The notes under the pieces are model-generated. The model was not told the origin of the DNA. It saw only the letters and a list, made by a program, of their open reading frames with translations, and ran no database searches. From assembly GCF_006716115.1 (NCBI RefSeq), contig NZ_VFOO01000001.1:1860001-1924000 (forward strand): 64,000 nt of DNA. Direction: 5' to 3'. Source of the DNA: Subtercola boreus (GTDB lineage Bacteria > Actinomycetota > Actinomycetes > Actinomycetales > Microbacteriaceae). Numbering within the stretch: the stretch's first letter is position 1; every line of letters begins with the position of its first letter. This document shows positions 1 to 9,266 of this stretch, piece by piece. Made by a program: the position numbers and the translations under genes.

Positions 1-2543
1 AGCGGTGCCGACAGCCGCGTCAGGGTCTCGAGCACGGTGTAGAGGGTGTCGAAGCCCTGCCGGTCGTCTCCCGACCAGAAACGGTCGCGGGAGCGGCGCA
101 CGTACCAGTTCGTGAGCACGTCGGCGAAGTCTCGGAGCCGGGACGCGGCGACGGTCGCATCCAGCGCCTCGAGGTCGGCGGTGACGCCCTCGACGAGATC
201 GCGGGTCTTCGCGAGCAGGTAGCGGTCGAGAACGTCGGTGGAGTCCGTGCGCCAGGAGGCCTCGTATCCGGCCTCGCCCGCGGCGTCAGCACCGCCCGCG
301 GCGTTCGCGTACAGGCTGAAGAAGTAGTACGTGTTCCAGAGCGGCAGGATGAACTGCCGCACCGACTCGCGGATACCCTCCTCAGTGACGATGAGGTTGC
401 CGCCCCGCAGAACCGGCGAGCTCATCAGGAACCAGCGCATCGCGTCGGAGCCGTCGCGGTCGAAGACCTCGTTCACGTCGGGGTAGTTGCGGAGGCTCTT
501 CGACATCTTCTGGCCGTCGCTGCCGAGAACGATGCCGTGGCTGATCACGTTCTTGAACGCGGGGCGGTCGAAGAGCGCGGTCGAGAGGATGTGCATCGTG
601 TAGAACCAGCCGCGCGTCTGCCCGATGTACTCGACGATGAAGTCGGCGGGGCTGTGCGTGTCGAACCAGTCGTGGTTCTCGAACGGATAGTGCACCTGCG
701 CGAAAGGCATCGACCCGCTGTCGAACCAGACGTCGAGCACGTCTTCGATGCGGCGCATCGTCGACCCGCCGGTGGGGTCGTCGGGGTTCGGGCGTGTCAG
801 GCTGTCGATGTAGGGGCGGTGGAGGTCGGGCTGGCCGTCGGCGTTCAGCGGAAGAGCGCCGAAGTCGCGCGCGAGCTCGTCGAGCGAGCCGTACACGTCC
901 ACCCGCGGGTACTCGGGGTTGTCGCTCTTCCACACCGGGATCGGTGAACCCCAGTAGCGGTTGCGCGAGATCGACCAGTCGCGGGCGTTGGAGACCCACT
1001 TGCCGAACTGCCCGTCTTTGACGTTCTCGGGCACCCATTCGATCTGCTGGTTGAGGTCTTCCATGCGGCCCCGGAAGTCGGTGACCCGGATGAACCAGCT
1101 CGACACGGCCTTGTAGATCAGCGGGTTGCGGCAGCGCCAGCAGTGCGGGTACGAGTGCTCGTAGCTCGCCTGGCGGAGAAGCCGGCCCTGGGCCTTCAGC
1201 AGCTGGGTGAGCGGCTTGTTGGCCTCGAAGACCTGGAGGCCGGCGACCTCGGTGATGTTCGGCAGGAAGCGCGCGCCCTCGTCGACCGAGATGAGCACGG
1301 GGATACCCGCAGCCTCGCAGATCTTCTGGTCTTCCTCGCCGTAGGCAGGCGACTGGTGCACGATGCCCGTGCCCTCTGTGGTGGAGACGTAGTCGGCCAC
1401 GAGGATCTGCCAGGCGTTCTGGGTGCCGTAGGTCTCGGCGTCGGCGTAGTAGTCCCAGAGGCGGTCGTACTTCACACCGTCGAGCTCGCTGCCCAGGAGG
1501 GTGCGGGTGACGGCCGCGCGCGCGGCCTCGGCGGAGTCGTAGCCAAGCTCCTTGGCGTAGTTGCCGACGAGGTCTTCGGCGAGCAGGTAGTCGGCGCTCA
1601 GTACGTCTGTCGCGACATCCGGAGCATCGGAACCCTGCTCGCGAGCGACCTCGGCATCTGCGGTGCCGTTCGGGCCCGAGGGCACGACCGCATACGTGAT
1701 GCCAGGCCCGACAGCGAGCGCGAGGTTCGTCGGCAGGGTCCACGGGGTGGTCGTCCAGGCGAGGGCGCGCACGGCGGTGAGGCCGAGCGACTCGGCCTTC
1801 GTGCCGACGAGCGGGAACGTCACGGTGACGGTCTGGTCCTGGCGCATCTTGTAGACGTCGTCGTCCATGCGGAGTTCGTGGTTCGACAGCGGGGTCTCGT
1901 CGTGCCAGCAGTAGGGCAGCACACGGAAACCCTCGTAGGCGAGCCCCTTGTCGTGCAGCTGCTTGAACGCCCAGATCACGCTCTCCATGAACGTGATGTC
2001 GAGCGTCTTGTAGTCGTTCTCGAAGTCGACCCAGCGCGCCTGCCGGGTGACGTACTCCTGCCATTCGCCGGTGTACTGCAGCACGGATGCCCGGGCCGCC
2101 GCATTGAACTCGGCGATGCCCATCGCCTCGATCTCGCTCTTCTCGGTGATACCGAGCTGGCGCATGGCTTCGAGTTCTGCGGGCAGGCCGTGCGTGTCCC
2201 AGCCGAATCGGCGGTGCACGAGCTTGCCGCGCATCGTCTGGAAGCGAGGGAACAGGTCTTTGGCGTAGCCGGTCAGCAGGTGACCGTAGTGCGGAAGCCC
2301 GTTGGCGAACGGCGGCCCGTCGTAGAAGACCCACTCGGGGGCATCTGCGCGTTGGTCGATCGACGCTTGGAAGGTGCCGTCGGCCTTCCAGAAGCCGAGC
2401 ACCTGCTCTTCGATGGCCGGGAACCGGGGGCTCGGGCTGATGCTGTTCGAGCCGCTGCCGTTCGAACCGCTGCTGTTCGAACCGGGGCTGTTCGAACCGG
2501 GGCCGAATGCCGCGCCTGCGGGTGACTCTTTGGGATACGTCAT
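1..2543 (-). CDS. ileS: Isoleucyl-tRNA synthetase, C-terminal part beyond window edge
   Basis: Class Ia aminoacyl-tRNA synthetase that charges tRNA-Ile in the cytoplasm. The frame is open to the window edge, so about 847 N-terminal residues are visible and the C-terminal tRNA-binding part is missing. The HIGH-type ATP motif is [14 protein letters not shown] (residues 77-90); the CP1 editing insertion follows; [13 protein letters not shown] lies near residue 677. The ATG at 2543 is preceded by AGGAGA at 2554-2559. Odd: residues ~14-34 are a Gly/Ser/Asn/Pro run encoded by a 12-bp repeat, not expected in the family. Expression is very likely controlled by the T-box leader just upstream. Identity is certain from the motifs and full-length similarity to IleRS. 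Confidence 0.97.
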   Translation of the reverse strand, partial: MTYPKESPAGAAFGPGSNSPGSNSSGSNGSGSNSISPSPRFPAIEEQVLGFWKADGTFQASIDQRADAPEWVFYDGPPFANGLPHYGHLLTGYAKDLFPRFQTMRGKLVHRRFGWDTHGLPAELEAMRQLGITEKSEIEAMGIAEFNAAARASVLQYTGEWQEYVTRQARWVDFENDYKTLDITFMESVIWAFKQLHDKGLAYEGFRVLPYCWHDETPLSNHELRMDDDVYKMRQDQTVTVTFPLVGTKAESLGLTAVRALAWTTTPWTLPTNLALAVGPGITYAVVPSGPNGTADAEVAREQGSDAPDVATDVLSADYLLAEDLVGNYAKELGYDSAEAARAAVTRTLLGSELDGVKYDRLWDYYADAETYGTQNAWQILVADYVSTTEGTGIVHQSPAYGEEDQKICEAAGIPVLISVDEGARFLPNITEVAGLQVFEANKPLTQLLKAQGRLLRQASYEHSYPHCWRCRNPLIYKAVSSWFIRVTDFRGRMEDLNQQIEWVPENVKDGQFGKWVSNARDWSISRNRYWGSPIPVWKSDNPEYPRVDVYGSLDELARDFGALPLNADGQPDLHRPYIDSLTRPNPDDPTGGSTMRRIEDVLDVWFDSGSMPFAQVHYPFENHDWFDTHSPADFIVEYIGQTRGWFYTMHILSTALFDRPAFKNVISHGIVLGSDGQKMSKSLRNYPDVNEVFDRDGSDAMRWFLMSSPVLRGGNLIVTEEGIRESVRQFILPLWNTYYFFSLYANAAGGADAAGEAGYEASWRTDSTDVLDRYLLAKTRDLVEGVTADLEALDATVAASRLRDFADVLTNWYVRRSRDRFWSGDDRQGFDTLYTVLETLTRLSAP

Positions 2544-2553
2544 GTCTGCGGTG

Positions 2554-2800
2554 TCTCCTGGACGGCTGTGTGCGCTGCTGCCTGTTCCACGAGGACGCCA
2601 GCTCTGCTCTCTCCGGCGCGGTACCACCCCGCTTACCGTCTGTGCCGTCGCCCTCTCGGGTGTCGGCGCTTCCGGTCGCTCTCTCATTGGCTGTGACGGG
2701 CCAGACCCGGCCGGTTCTACTGGGTTCAGGGCACCCCGTACGGGGCGACCATCGCTGTTCTTCCGGCGACTCCCCGGTGATGACCGGCTCATAGTCGTTG
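2554..2800 (-). promoter_or_regulatory. T-box riboswitch (ileS leader, ultrashort Stem I)
   Basis: On the minus strand, 2632-2616 reads GCGGGGTGGTACCGCGC, the conserved T-box bulge that binds the uncharged tRNA 3' end. Upstream, CCGGT-CATC-ACCGG (2787-2774) forms a short stem whose loop carries ATC (2781-2779), the Ile specifier codon. This fits the actinobacterial translational T-box class, in which the specifier sits in the apical loop of a minimal Stem I. No T-tract follows; instead CCTC near 2589-2595 can pair with the AGGAG of the ileS ribosome site, as expected for translational control. A -10-like TAATAT lies at 2813-2808 just before the leader. Confidence 0.9.
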
Positions 2801-2868
2801 GTGAGCAATATTACACGTCTGACAGGGTGGCTAGGCTGCTGTGGAGAGAGTTGCCGAGAGGAGTCGCT

Positions 2869-3483
2869 GTGGAGGAGAAGTCGGCAGCGACCGTCAGGCC
2901 TCCGCGCGGCCGGCCCCGCTCGTCGTCGCGGGAACTCCTCGAAGACGCCGCCTACGAACTGTTCCTCGAGAACAGCTACGTGAAGACGACGGTCGAGCAG
3001 ATCACCCAGCGCGCCGGCGTCGGGCGCTCGACCTTCTTCAACTACTTCGACGGCAAGAGCGACGTGTTCTGGGGCGACATCGACCGCGCCTTCGGCACTC
3101 TGCAGGCGCGCCTCGACGAGCAGACACCGGATGCCCTCCCCCTGCCCGCGCTCTCGAACGCCCTCGCGGCCGTCGCCCGAGAGTTCGGGCCATCCCGGGT
3201 ACCGTGGATCCTGACGCAGTACACTTCCATCGGGTCGGTGCCTGAGGTGGAGGCGTCGGCGCTGGCCAGGTTCGCGCGGTGCGCGGGGCAACTCAGCACT
3301 TTCGTCGCGGTGCGGCAGGGTCTGGATCCCGACACGCTCCTGCCCCGCACCGTGGCCTACGCCGCCACCGGCGCCGTAGTGGCCGCGGCCCAGGAATGGG
3401 CGGCGGCGGGCCCGTCGCGCGGCTCCCTCGAACCCTTCGTGGTGCGCGCCCTCGACGCCCTCGCGCGCGGCTTCGCCGCCTGA
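2869..3483 (+). CDS. TetR/AcrR family transcriptional regulator
   Basis: 204-aa putative DNA-binding repressor. The N-terminal helix-turn-helix (about residues 15-65) has the TetR signature: LLEDAAYELFLENSY, then TVEQITQRAGVGRSTFFNYF, with the usual second-helix and FNYF ending. The C-terminal ~130 residues are the ligand-binding/dimer domain, which cannot be assigned to a ligand. GTG 2869 was chosen because the HTH begins shortly after it and GAGAGG lies upstream; longer in-frame starts would run antisense through the T-box. A -10-like TAGGCT is at 2832-2837. It is divergent from ileS, and no obvious target gene lies next to it. Confidence 0.88.
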   Translation: MEEKSAATVRPPRGRPRSSSRELLEDAAYELFLENSYVKTTVEQITQRAGVGRSTFFNYFDGKSDVFWGDIDRAFGTLQARLDEQTPDALPLPALSNALAAVAREFGPSRVPWILTQYTSIGSVPEVEASALARFARCAGQLSTFVAVRQGLDPDTLLPRTVAYAATGAVVAAAQEWAAAGPSRGSLEPFVVRALDALARGFAA

Positions 3484-3681
3484 CGCGGGCCTGCGGCCTG
3501 GCCGCCCCACCCGTGTCGATCGCGGTGCGGCGCTCTCCCGCGCACCCCCCGCTGCGCACCCCGCTCCCCGCACTCCGTCGCGCATCCCGCACCCCGCTTC
3601 CCGCTCCCCTCACCCCGTCGCGCACACCGCACCCGGCTCCCCTCACCCCGCCGCGGGTCACGCACCACCCGCGCGGTGGAG

Positions 3682-3760
3682 TCGAATCGATTCGATGGGA
3701 CGCGAAGTGCTCCTATCGCGCCTCTACAGAGCTCTTACAGCCCCATCGAATCGATTCGAT
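3682..3760. promoter_or_regulatory. Pair of LacI-type palindromic operators
   Basis: TCGAATCGATTCGA (3682-3695) and ATCGAATCGATTCGAT (3745-3760) are perfect palindromes with central CG, the shape of LacI-family operators of actinobacterial sugar loci. Their centres are 64 bp apart, about six helical turns, which would suit one looped tetramer. No LacI gene or sugar transporter lies in the window, and the flanking genes converge here, so the regulated transcript is not apparent. Function is inferred from sequence form only. Confidence 0.5.
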
Positions 3761-3803
3761 GCACGCCCGAGCGCGTGGGCTGCGCGCGGCACGGGTGTGA
3801 CAG

Positions 3804-3891
3804 GCGCAGCACGGCGCACGGCGCGGCGCAGCACAGCGCACGGCGCGGCGCAGCACAGCGCACGGCGCGGCGCAGCACGGCGCACGGCGCG
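3804..3891. repeat. Four tandem copies of a 22-bp unit
   Basis: Units at 3804-3825, 3826-3847, 3848-3869 and 3870-3891 begin GCGCAGCAC and end GCGCACGGCGCG, differing only at one A/G position. There are no unique spacers, so it is a minisatellite and not a CRISPR array. It is non-coding as far as can be judged. Confidence 0.85.
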
Positions 3892-4029
3892 GCGCGGCGC
3901 AGCGGATCGGATCCGCCAAGCCGGAGCAGAACGCCCGGGCCGGATAGTCCCGGACTCGGCCCCCCAGCGGAGACGCTGGGCCGGACCGGAGCGGAGCGGC
4001 CGGGCCGGGCGGGCCCGGAGCGGGGGCGG

Positions 4030-5607
4030 TCAGACGCGGTTGTAGTACCCGTAGAGGTAGTCGGCGAGTGACTGGCGCGTCAGCGGGGTGGTCGGACCGA
4101 AGGTGGTGCCGCCGACGACCTGGTGTGCCTTCATCCACTCGATCGAGCGGTAGGCGGGGTTCGACTTCGGCACGTCGGTGAACGAGGGGGTGGCAGGGTT
4201 CGGCAGGGTGTCACCGCTGAAGGTGGCGAGGATCACGGCCAGGTCCTGCCGGTTGACGATGGCGTTCGGGTTGAAGTTGCCGCTCGCGTCGGGAGAGGCC
4301 AGCCCGCGCGACTTCATCCATTCGACCGCCGTGAAGGCCGCGTTGCCGACGCTGATGTCGGCGAACGACGGCGTGGTCGGAGGTACGAACGGCAGCCCGT
4401 AGTACTTGTAGAGGTAGGTCGCGACGGTCGACTTGTTGGCCTGCTTCGCCGGGTAGAACACCTGGCTGCCGTCGGCCGCCGTCACGGAGTTCGCGATTCC
4501 GAGCCGGGCGAGGAACTGGATGTCGGGGTACTTCGCGCTCGACACCGGAACGTCGCTGAAGTACTGGTCGGGCGCCGTGTTCGGCGAGCCGAACCAGTCG
4601 CGGTACACCACGAAGAAGTTGCGGTTGCCGTAGCTGGAGCAGGCGTCGCCGCTGCCGTACGGGTTCGCAAGGGCTGCCTTGTTCGGCTGGTAGGGCGTGT
4701 AGTAGTAGAGAGCAGCGGTCGCCGCATTCTTCAGCGTGACCTTCGACGAACCGCAGCTGGTGTCGTAGTTGTACTGGATGCTCGTGGCCTTGCCGACCGG
4801 GAAGTACGTGAAGTCCATGGTGCGTCCGGGCGGGTTCAGGTAGCGCTTGAACTGCCACGCCGCGTTGTACACCTGGTTGTAGAAGCCGTAGTAGTACTTG
4901 TCGCAGGTCGCCTGGGTGTCTGCGCAGCCGTAACCGGTCGCGGTCTCGTAGTCGCCGGCCGTCGGGTTCGTCGCCGCAACAAGCGAGGACTCCTTCTGGA
5001 TGAGCGTCAGCAGCACCTTCTGGCTGATGCCGCACAGCTTGCCGACCCGGTACACGATCGTCGCGGCGGTCTCGTTGGCTGCACCGACATACTTTCCGCA
5101 CATCTGGTCGGCGGCCTGCGTGTAGGTGGTCTGCTTGTAGTTCTTCAGGCACAGGCTGCCGGCCGTGCATCCGGAGCCCTTCTGGTTCAGGAACGTCTGC
5201 ACCTGTGCCGTGGTGAGCGCGGTGCCGGTGTAGAAGAGGGAGTCGTTGATGATGTTGCCGGCGCTGAAGGCCAGGGCGGCCGCCGAGGCGGTGGAGTCGG
5301 TCTGCGCCTGCGTGCTCTGCGAGCCGGCCTCGTTCTTCGAGGCACCGGATGTCGCGGCCGGCGCATGAGCGGCAGCCAGGGACTGTTGCAGGGTGGCCTG
5401 TGCCGCAGCCTGCGCCTGGATGCCCGACGCACTGTCGGTCGCACGCGGGGAGGTGTCGGCGTCCTCTGCCGACGCCGACAGCGAACCTCCGAGCACGAGG
5501 GCGACGGCGGCGACAGTGCCGACGAACGCGGAGAGGAGGGAGGAGGTTCTGCGGGAGATCGGCACCTGTTGAGAGTAACTCCCGCCCTCGACATCCGCAG
5601 TCCTCAT
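4030..5607 (-). CDS. Secreted protein with three C-terminal SLH-type modules
   Basis: 525-aa exported protein. A signal peptide spans about residues 19-47 (RRTSSLLSAF..., ending SASA-ED), followed by an Ala/Ser/Thr/Gln-rich linker. Residues ~115-350 are a Cys-containing domain often seen in actinobacterial cell-surface proteins, with VLLTLIQKESSLV resembling a lysozyme-like helix. Three SLH-like modules follow (~353-414, 415-473, 474-525), each with FxDV/I...E/FLxxxGI-type spacing, which would anchor the protein to cell-wall polymers. The start is uncertain: ATG 5607 lies 17 nt after the stop of the upstream regulator and lacks a clear ribosome site, while GTG 5565 sits just before the signal peptide. 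Substrate and function are unknown. Confidence 0.82.
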   Translation of the reverse strand: MRTADVEGGSYSQQVPISRRTSSLLSAFVGTVAAVALVLGGSLSASAEDADTSPRATDSASGIQAQAAAQATLQQSLAAAHAPAATSGASKNEAGSQSTQAQTDSTASAAALAFSAGNIINDSLFYTGTALTTAQVQTFLNQKGSGCTAGSLCLKNYKQTTYTQAADQMCGKYVGAANETAATIVYRVGKLCGISQKVLLTLIQKESSLVAATNPTAGDYETATGYGCADTQATCDKYYYGFYNQVYNAAWQFKRYLNPPGRTMDFTYFPVGKATSIQYNYDTSCGSSKVTLKNAATAALYYYTPYQPNKAALANPYGSGDACSSYGNRNFFVVYRDWFGSPNTAPDQYFSDVPVSSAKYPDIQFLARLGIANSVTAADGSQVFYPAKQANKSTVATYLYKYYGLPFVPPTTPSFADISVGNAAFTAVEWMKSRGLASPDASGNFNPNAIVNRQDLAVILATFSGDTLPNPATPSFTDVPKSNPAYRSIEWMKAHQVVGGTTFGPTTPLTRQSLADYLYGYYNRV

Positions 5608-5623
5608 TGAGGGGGACCCGCCG

Positions 5624-7063
5624 CTACGACGCCGCGTGCGCCTCTAGGAACTCGTACACTTCGCGGTCGTCGACGCCCGGGAACTTGCCCGACGGCAGCG
5701 GGGAGAGCACGTGCGCGTGCAGGCGCGCGCTCGGCCAGGCGCTCTCCGACCAGCGCTCGACCAACCCCGACGCAGGGCGCCGGCAGCACGACTCATCGGG
5801 GCAGCGGGACTGGGCCCGCTTCTCGGTGTCGCGCCCGCGGAACCATTTGGCGTCGGCGAACGACGTGCCGAAGCTGATCGAGAACTCCCCCGCCGCCGTC
5901 GTTCCCGTCTGGGTGGCGCACCAGAACGTGCCCGAGGGCGTGTCGGTGTACTGGTAGAACTCGGTGCTGCGATTGGTGCGGGTGAGCGCGACACGGGCGG
6001 CCCAGTTGCGGCAGACGAACTGGCCCTCGACGGCTCCCGTGACATCCTGCGGCAGCGGCAGGCCGTCGTTCTCGTAGGCCTTCTGGATCGCCCCGTCGTC
6101 CGTCAGGCGGAGGAAGTGCACGTCGATGCCGAGGTGCGAGGTGGCGAGGTTGGTCATCCGCAGCGCCGCTGCTTCGTGGGTGACACCGAACGCGTCGCGA
6201 AAGTCTTCGACGGAGAGGTCCCGCCGGGCCTTCGCCGCCTGCAGGAACTTCACGGATGCGGCCTCGGGCATCAGCGAAGCGGCCGCGAAATAGTTGATCT
6301 CCAGCCGCTGCTGCAGGAAGTCGGCGTAGTTCTGCGGCGGCGTGTGACCGAGCACGCGGTGCGCCATCGCCTGCAGCGCCATCGAGCGGAGCCCGTGCCC
6401 GCCGGGGATCGAGGCCGGGGGCAGGTAGATGCGCCCGCTCGCGAGGTCGGTCACCGAGCGTGCCGAATGCGGCAGGTCGTTCACGTGGATGAGGCGGAAG
6501 CCGAGGTCTTCGGCGAGCAGGCTCACTGTGCGGTGGCTGAGGGCACCGCCCGTGTGGCCGACGCGCGCCAGGGTCTGCTCCACGAGCTTCTCGAGCTCGG
6601 GGAGGTGATTGTTCCGTGCGCGCATCTGATCGCGCAGTTCGGTGTTCGCCCGGCGGGCCTCCTCGGGGGTCGCGATCGACTCGGTCGCCCGCCGGATCAG
6701 CTCGCGGTGGAGCCCGACGAGCGACTCGAGGGTCTCCTGCGGGAGGTTCCGGCTGGCGGGAACACGCGGCAGCCCGAGCGAGGCGTAGAGGTCGCCGGCC
6801 TGCGCCCGCGCGAGCTCGATCTCGAGGGCGGTGCGGGCATCCGGAGCCTCGGCGGAGAGCAGGTCGGAGAGCGGGATCCCGAGCACGGAGGAGAGGGACT
6901 GCAGCAGGGAGAACTTCGGCTCCCTGCGGCCGTTCTCGATCAGCGAGAGCTGGCTGCCGACGACACCCACCTTCTCGCCCAGCTGGTCGAGCGTGAGGTC
7001 GGACGCCTTCCGGAAATGCCGGATGCGCCGGCCGAGGGTGATCAGGTCGAGACTCGATGGCAT
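5624..7063 (-). CDS. RamB/ScfR-type XRE regulator with ImmA/IrrE-like domain
   Basis: 479-aa transcription factor. It has an N-terminal XRE helix-turn-helix (residues ~8-65, [20 protein letters not shown]), a middle ImmA/IrrE-like domain, and a C-terminal ScfR-type domain with clustered Cys ([10 protein letters not shown]). The family includes RamB of Corynebacterium, which controls acetate/glyoxylate genes and senses acyl-CoA-type signals. The metallopeptidase HExxH site is degenerate here (HRVLGH), so it is likely a sensor and not a protease. ATG 7063 has a strong AGGAGG site. It is divergent from pckG, which makes pckG the obvious target; autoregulation is plausible. Confidence 0.88.
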   Translation of the reverse strand: MPSSLDLITLGRRIRHFRKASDLTLDQLGEKVGVVGSQLSLIENGRREPKFSLLQSLSSVLGIPLSDLLSAEAPDARTALEIELARAQAGDLYASLGLPRVPASRNLPQETLESLVGLHRELIRRATESIATPEEARRANTELRDQMRARNNHLPELEKLVEQTLARVGHTGGALSHRTVSLLAEDLGFRLIHVNDLPHSARSVTDLASGRIYLPPASIPGGHGLRSMALQAMAHRVLGHTPPQNYADFLQQRLEINYFAAASLMPEAASVKFLQAAKARRDLSVEDFRDAFGVTHEAAALRMTNLATSHLGIDVHFLRLTDDGAIQKAYENDGLPLPQDVTGAVEGQFVCRNWAARVALTRTNRSTEFYQYTDTPSGTFWCATQTGTTAAGEFSISFGTSFADAKWFRGRDTEKRAQSRCPDESCCRRPASGLVERWSESAWPSARLHAHVLSPLPSGKFPGVDDREVYEFLEAHAAS

Positions 7064-7206
7064 CTTTGCCTCCTGTAAAGAACGGACGATCTTTCACGGT
7101 ACTTCTTCAGAATTTAGCGCATATTGAGCGCACAGTGGAAGAACACCACAGAACTTCAGCATCCTTTCAACCGACGGATGCCACAGCCTCAGCGAGCGGA
7201 GCGATC
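7064..7206. promoter_or_regulatory. Divergent promoter region between the RamB-like gene and pckG
   Basis: The 143-bp gap must carry both promoters. On the minus strand TAAATT (7116-7111) is a candidate -10 for the regulator. AAAGA-N8-TCTTT (7077-7094) is a small dyad overlapping the regulator leader, and GCGC-ATATTGA-GCGC sits at about 7117-7131. I do not see a clear copy of the published RamB box, so operator assignment is tentative. Confidence 0.4.
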
Positions 7207-9105
7207 ATGAGCCTCTTGGACCGAACGACACAGAAGACCTCGACCTCGACGTACCCCACCCGCGTCGACAGCGTCGGAAGCCGCCCCGCCCGGGCATCCG
7301 AGACCCCGACCACCCTGCGCATCGATGCCGGGCTGGCCGCGTGGATCGCCGACGTCACCGCGCTCACCGAACCGAGCAATGTCGTCTGGTGCGACGGCTC
7401 GACGGCCGAGTACGACCTACTGACCAAGGCGATGGTCGCGCAGGGCACGCTGATCCGGTTGAACCCAGAATGGCGCCCCAACAGCTTCCTGGCCCGCAGC
7501 GACCCGGCCGATGTGGCGCGCGTCGAGGACCGAACGTTCATCTGCTCGACCACCGAGATCGATGCCGGCCCCACGAACAACTGGCGTGAGCCGGCCGAGA
7601 TGAAGGCCGAGCTGACGACGCATTTCCGCGGCAGCATGCGCGGCCGCACCATGTACGTGGTGCCGTTCTCGATGGGTCCCGTCGGCGGCCCGCTCTCGCA
7701 GGTCGGCGTGCAGGTCACCGACTCGCCCTACGTCGTGGTCAGCATGGCGCTGATGACCCGCATCGGCACGGATGTGCTCAACCTGATCACCGACGACGCT
7801 CCGTGGGTGCCCGCGCTGCACAGCGTGGGTGCGCCCCTCACACCGGGTGCGGTGGATGTCGCGTGGCCGCACAATGCGTCGAAGTACATCGCCCACTTCC
7901 CGGAGACCCGCGAGATCTGGTCGTTCGGATCGGGTTACGGCGGAAACGCCCTGCTCGGCAAGAAGTGCTTCGCGCTCCGCATCGCCTCGGTGATGGCCCG
8001 CGACGAGGGCTGGATGGCCGAGCACATGCTGCTCGTCAAGATCACCTCGCCCGAGGGCCGCGTCTACCATGTGGCCGCCGCCTTCCCGTCGGCCTGCGGC
8101 AAGACGAACCTCGCGATGCTGAAGCCGACCGTTCCCGGCTGGAAGGTCGAGACCATCGGTGACGACATCGTCTGGATGCGCCCCGGCCCCGACGGAAAGC
8201 TCCGCGCGATCAACCCCGAACGCGGCTTCTTCGGCGTCGCCCCCGGAACCGGGATCGAGACGAACCAGACGGCCGTCGACACCATGTGGGGCAACACGAT
8301 CTTCACGAACGTCGCCCTCCGCGACGACGGGGATGTCTGGTGGGAGGGCCTCACGCCGACCCCGCCGGCGCACCTGCTCGACTGGCAGGGCAACGACTGG
8401 ACGCCGGCCTCCTCGACCCCCGCGGCGCACCCGAACGCCCGCTTCACCGTGACGGCCGACCAGTGCCCCTCGATCGCCGAGGAGTGGGAGTCGCCCGAGG
8501 GTGTCGTCGTCGACGCGATCCTCTTCGGCGGGCGACGCCCGTCGACCGTGCCGCTCGTAGCGCAGTCGAAGAACTGGGCGCACGGCGTGTTCGTCGGGGC
8601 AACCATGGCCTCGGAGACCACCGCTGCCGCGGCCGGTGCCGTCGGCCGCCTCCGCCACGACCCGTTCGCCATGCTCCCGTTTGTCGGCTACAACATGGCC
8701 GACTACTTCCAGCACTGGCTCGACATGGGCGACGTGCTCGGCGAGAACGCTCCCCCGATCTTCCAGGTGAACTGGTTCCGGAAGAACGACGCGGGCTCGT
8801 ACATCTGGCCGGGATTCAGCGAGAACTCGCGGGTGGTCGAGTGGATCATCCGCCGCCTCGAAGGTGATGTGGCCGCGCGCCAGACGCCGATCGGCGGACT
8901 CCCGCTGGTGCACGAGCTGAACGTCGAAGGCCTCGGCCTCTCGGATTCGGATGTCGCGACCCTCACCGGCGTCGACAAGGCCGCCTGGCTGGCCGAGGCC
9001 GACGAGACGGCAACGTACTTCGACTCGCTCGGCGCCGACAGGATGCCCGAGACCCTCATGACCGAGCTGGCGCGCCTTCGCGCGGGGCTCGCGAAGCTCG
9101 CCTAG
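7207..9105 (+). CDS. pckG: Phosphoenolpyruvate carboxykinase (GTP)
   Basis: 632-aa cytosolic enzyme that converts oxaloacetate + GTP to PEP + GDP + CO2, the entry step of gluconeogenesis. The kinase-1 loop is [13 protein letters not shown] (about residues 291-303), with the PEPCK patterns [20 protein letters not shown] before it and IGDDIVWM after it. Length is slightly above the ~600-610 aa common for the family because of an N-terminal Ser/Thr-rich extension. ATG 7207 is preceded by CGGAG. It is divergent from a RamB/ScfR-type regulator that probably tunes it to carbon source. Downstream is a long palindrome shared with the convergent exporter operon. Confidence 0.97.
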   Translation: MSLLDRTTQKTSTSTYPTRVDSVGSRPARASETPTTLRIDAGLAAWIADVTALTEPSNVVWCDGSTAEYDLLTKAMVAQGTLIRLNPEWRPNSFLARSDPADVARVEDRTFICSTTEIDAGPTNNWREPAEMKAELTTHFRGSMRGRTMYVVPFSMGPVGGPLSQVGVQVTDSPYVVVSMALMTRIGTDVLNLITDDAPWVPALHSVGAPLTPGAVDVAWPHNASKYIAHFPETREIWSFGSGYGGNALLGKKCFALRIASVMARDEGWMAEHMLLVKITSPEGRVYHVAAAFPSACGKTNLAMLKPTVPGWKVETIGDDIVWMRPGPDGKLRAINPERGFFGVAPGTGIETNQTAVDTMWGNTIFTNVALRDDGDVWWEGLTPTPPAHLLDWQGNDWTPASSTPAAHPNARFTVTADQCPSIAEEWESPEGVVVDAILFGGRRPSTVPLVAQSKNWAHGVFVGATMASETTAAAAGAVGRLRHDPFAMLPFVGYNMADYFQHWLDMGDVLGENAPPIFQVNWFRKNDAGSYIWPGFSENSRVVEWIIRRLEGDVAARQTPIGGLPLVHELNVEGLGLSDSDVATLTGVDKAAWLAEADETATYFDSLGADRMPETLMTELARLRAGLAKLA

Positions 9106-9129
9106 CCCCCGGCCCTCGCGCCGGCCGTC

Positions 9130-9195
9130 GAACGGACGAATCTGAGCGAACACGCTGCCGTATTGGCTGGCGCGCTTGCTCAGCTTCGTCCGTTT
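9130..9195. repeat. 66-bp imperfect palindrome between convergent genes
   Basis: AACGGACGAATCTGAGCGAA (9131-9150) pairs with TTGCTCAGCTTCGTCCGTTT (9176-9195) with one mismatch and two wobble or offset positions, and pairing continues weakly inward. It lies between the ends of pckG and the exporter permease. It can act as a two-way transcription terminator although no T-tract follows. Its arm resembles that of the palindrome at 51878-51937. Confidence 0.75.
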
Positions 9196-9266
9196 GCACG
9201 TGCAGGGCGGTGTGGGCGCTGGCGGCTGTGGGCGGGCGGTTGGGCGGGCCGGTCGGCCGGCAAGGC

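Larger units (their letters stand above)
3484..4029. other. 546-bp non-coding, repeat-rich stretch between convergent genes
   Basis: No convincing gene is seen. Open frames here are low-complexity Ala/Arg/Gly/Ser translations of repeats. The stretch contains C-rich imperfect repeats (3530-3660), two long AT-cored palindromes (3682-3760), a 22-bp tandem array (3804-3891), a perfect 7-bp inverted repeat GCGGATC-G-GATCCGC (3902-3916), and a hairpin CCCAGCG-GAGA-CGCTGGG (3963-3980) that could help end transcription of the converging TetR and SLH genes. Confidence 0.7.

Noticed and set aside
2374-2868. Longer N-terminus for the TetR protein
   Set aside because: The extra 165 codons run antisense to ileS and its T-box and show no domain; GTG 2869 fits the HTH start.
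382-3585. Very long minus-strand reading frame of over 1000 codons
   Set aside because: It is an Arg/Pro-rich shadow of ileS in another frame and crosses the T-box and the TetR gene; the true ileS frame carries all synthetase motifs.
3804-3891. CRISPR-like direct repeats
   Set aside because: Units abut each other without spacers and are 22 bp of low complexity; no cas genes nearby.
3676-4071. Reading frames through the repeat region
   Set aside because: The translations are Ala/Arg/Gly/Ser runs from the minisatellite in several frames, with no ribosome site or conserved look.
7077-7094. RamB box between the regulator and pckG
   Set aside because: Only a 5-bp dyad AAAGA-N8-TCTTT was found; the published RamB consensus is not recognisable.
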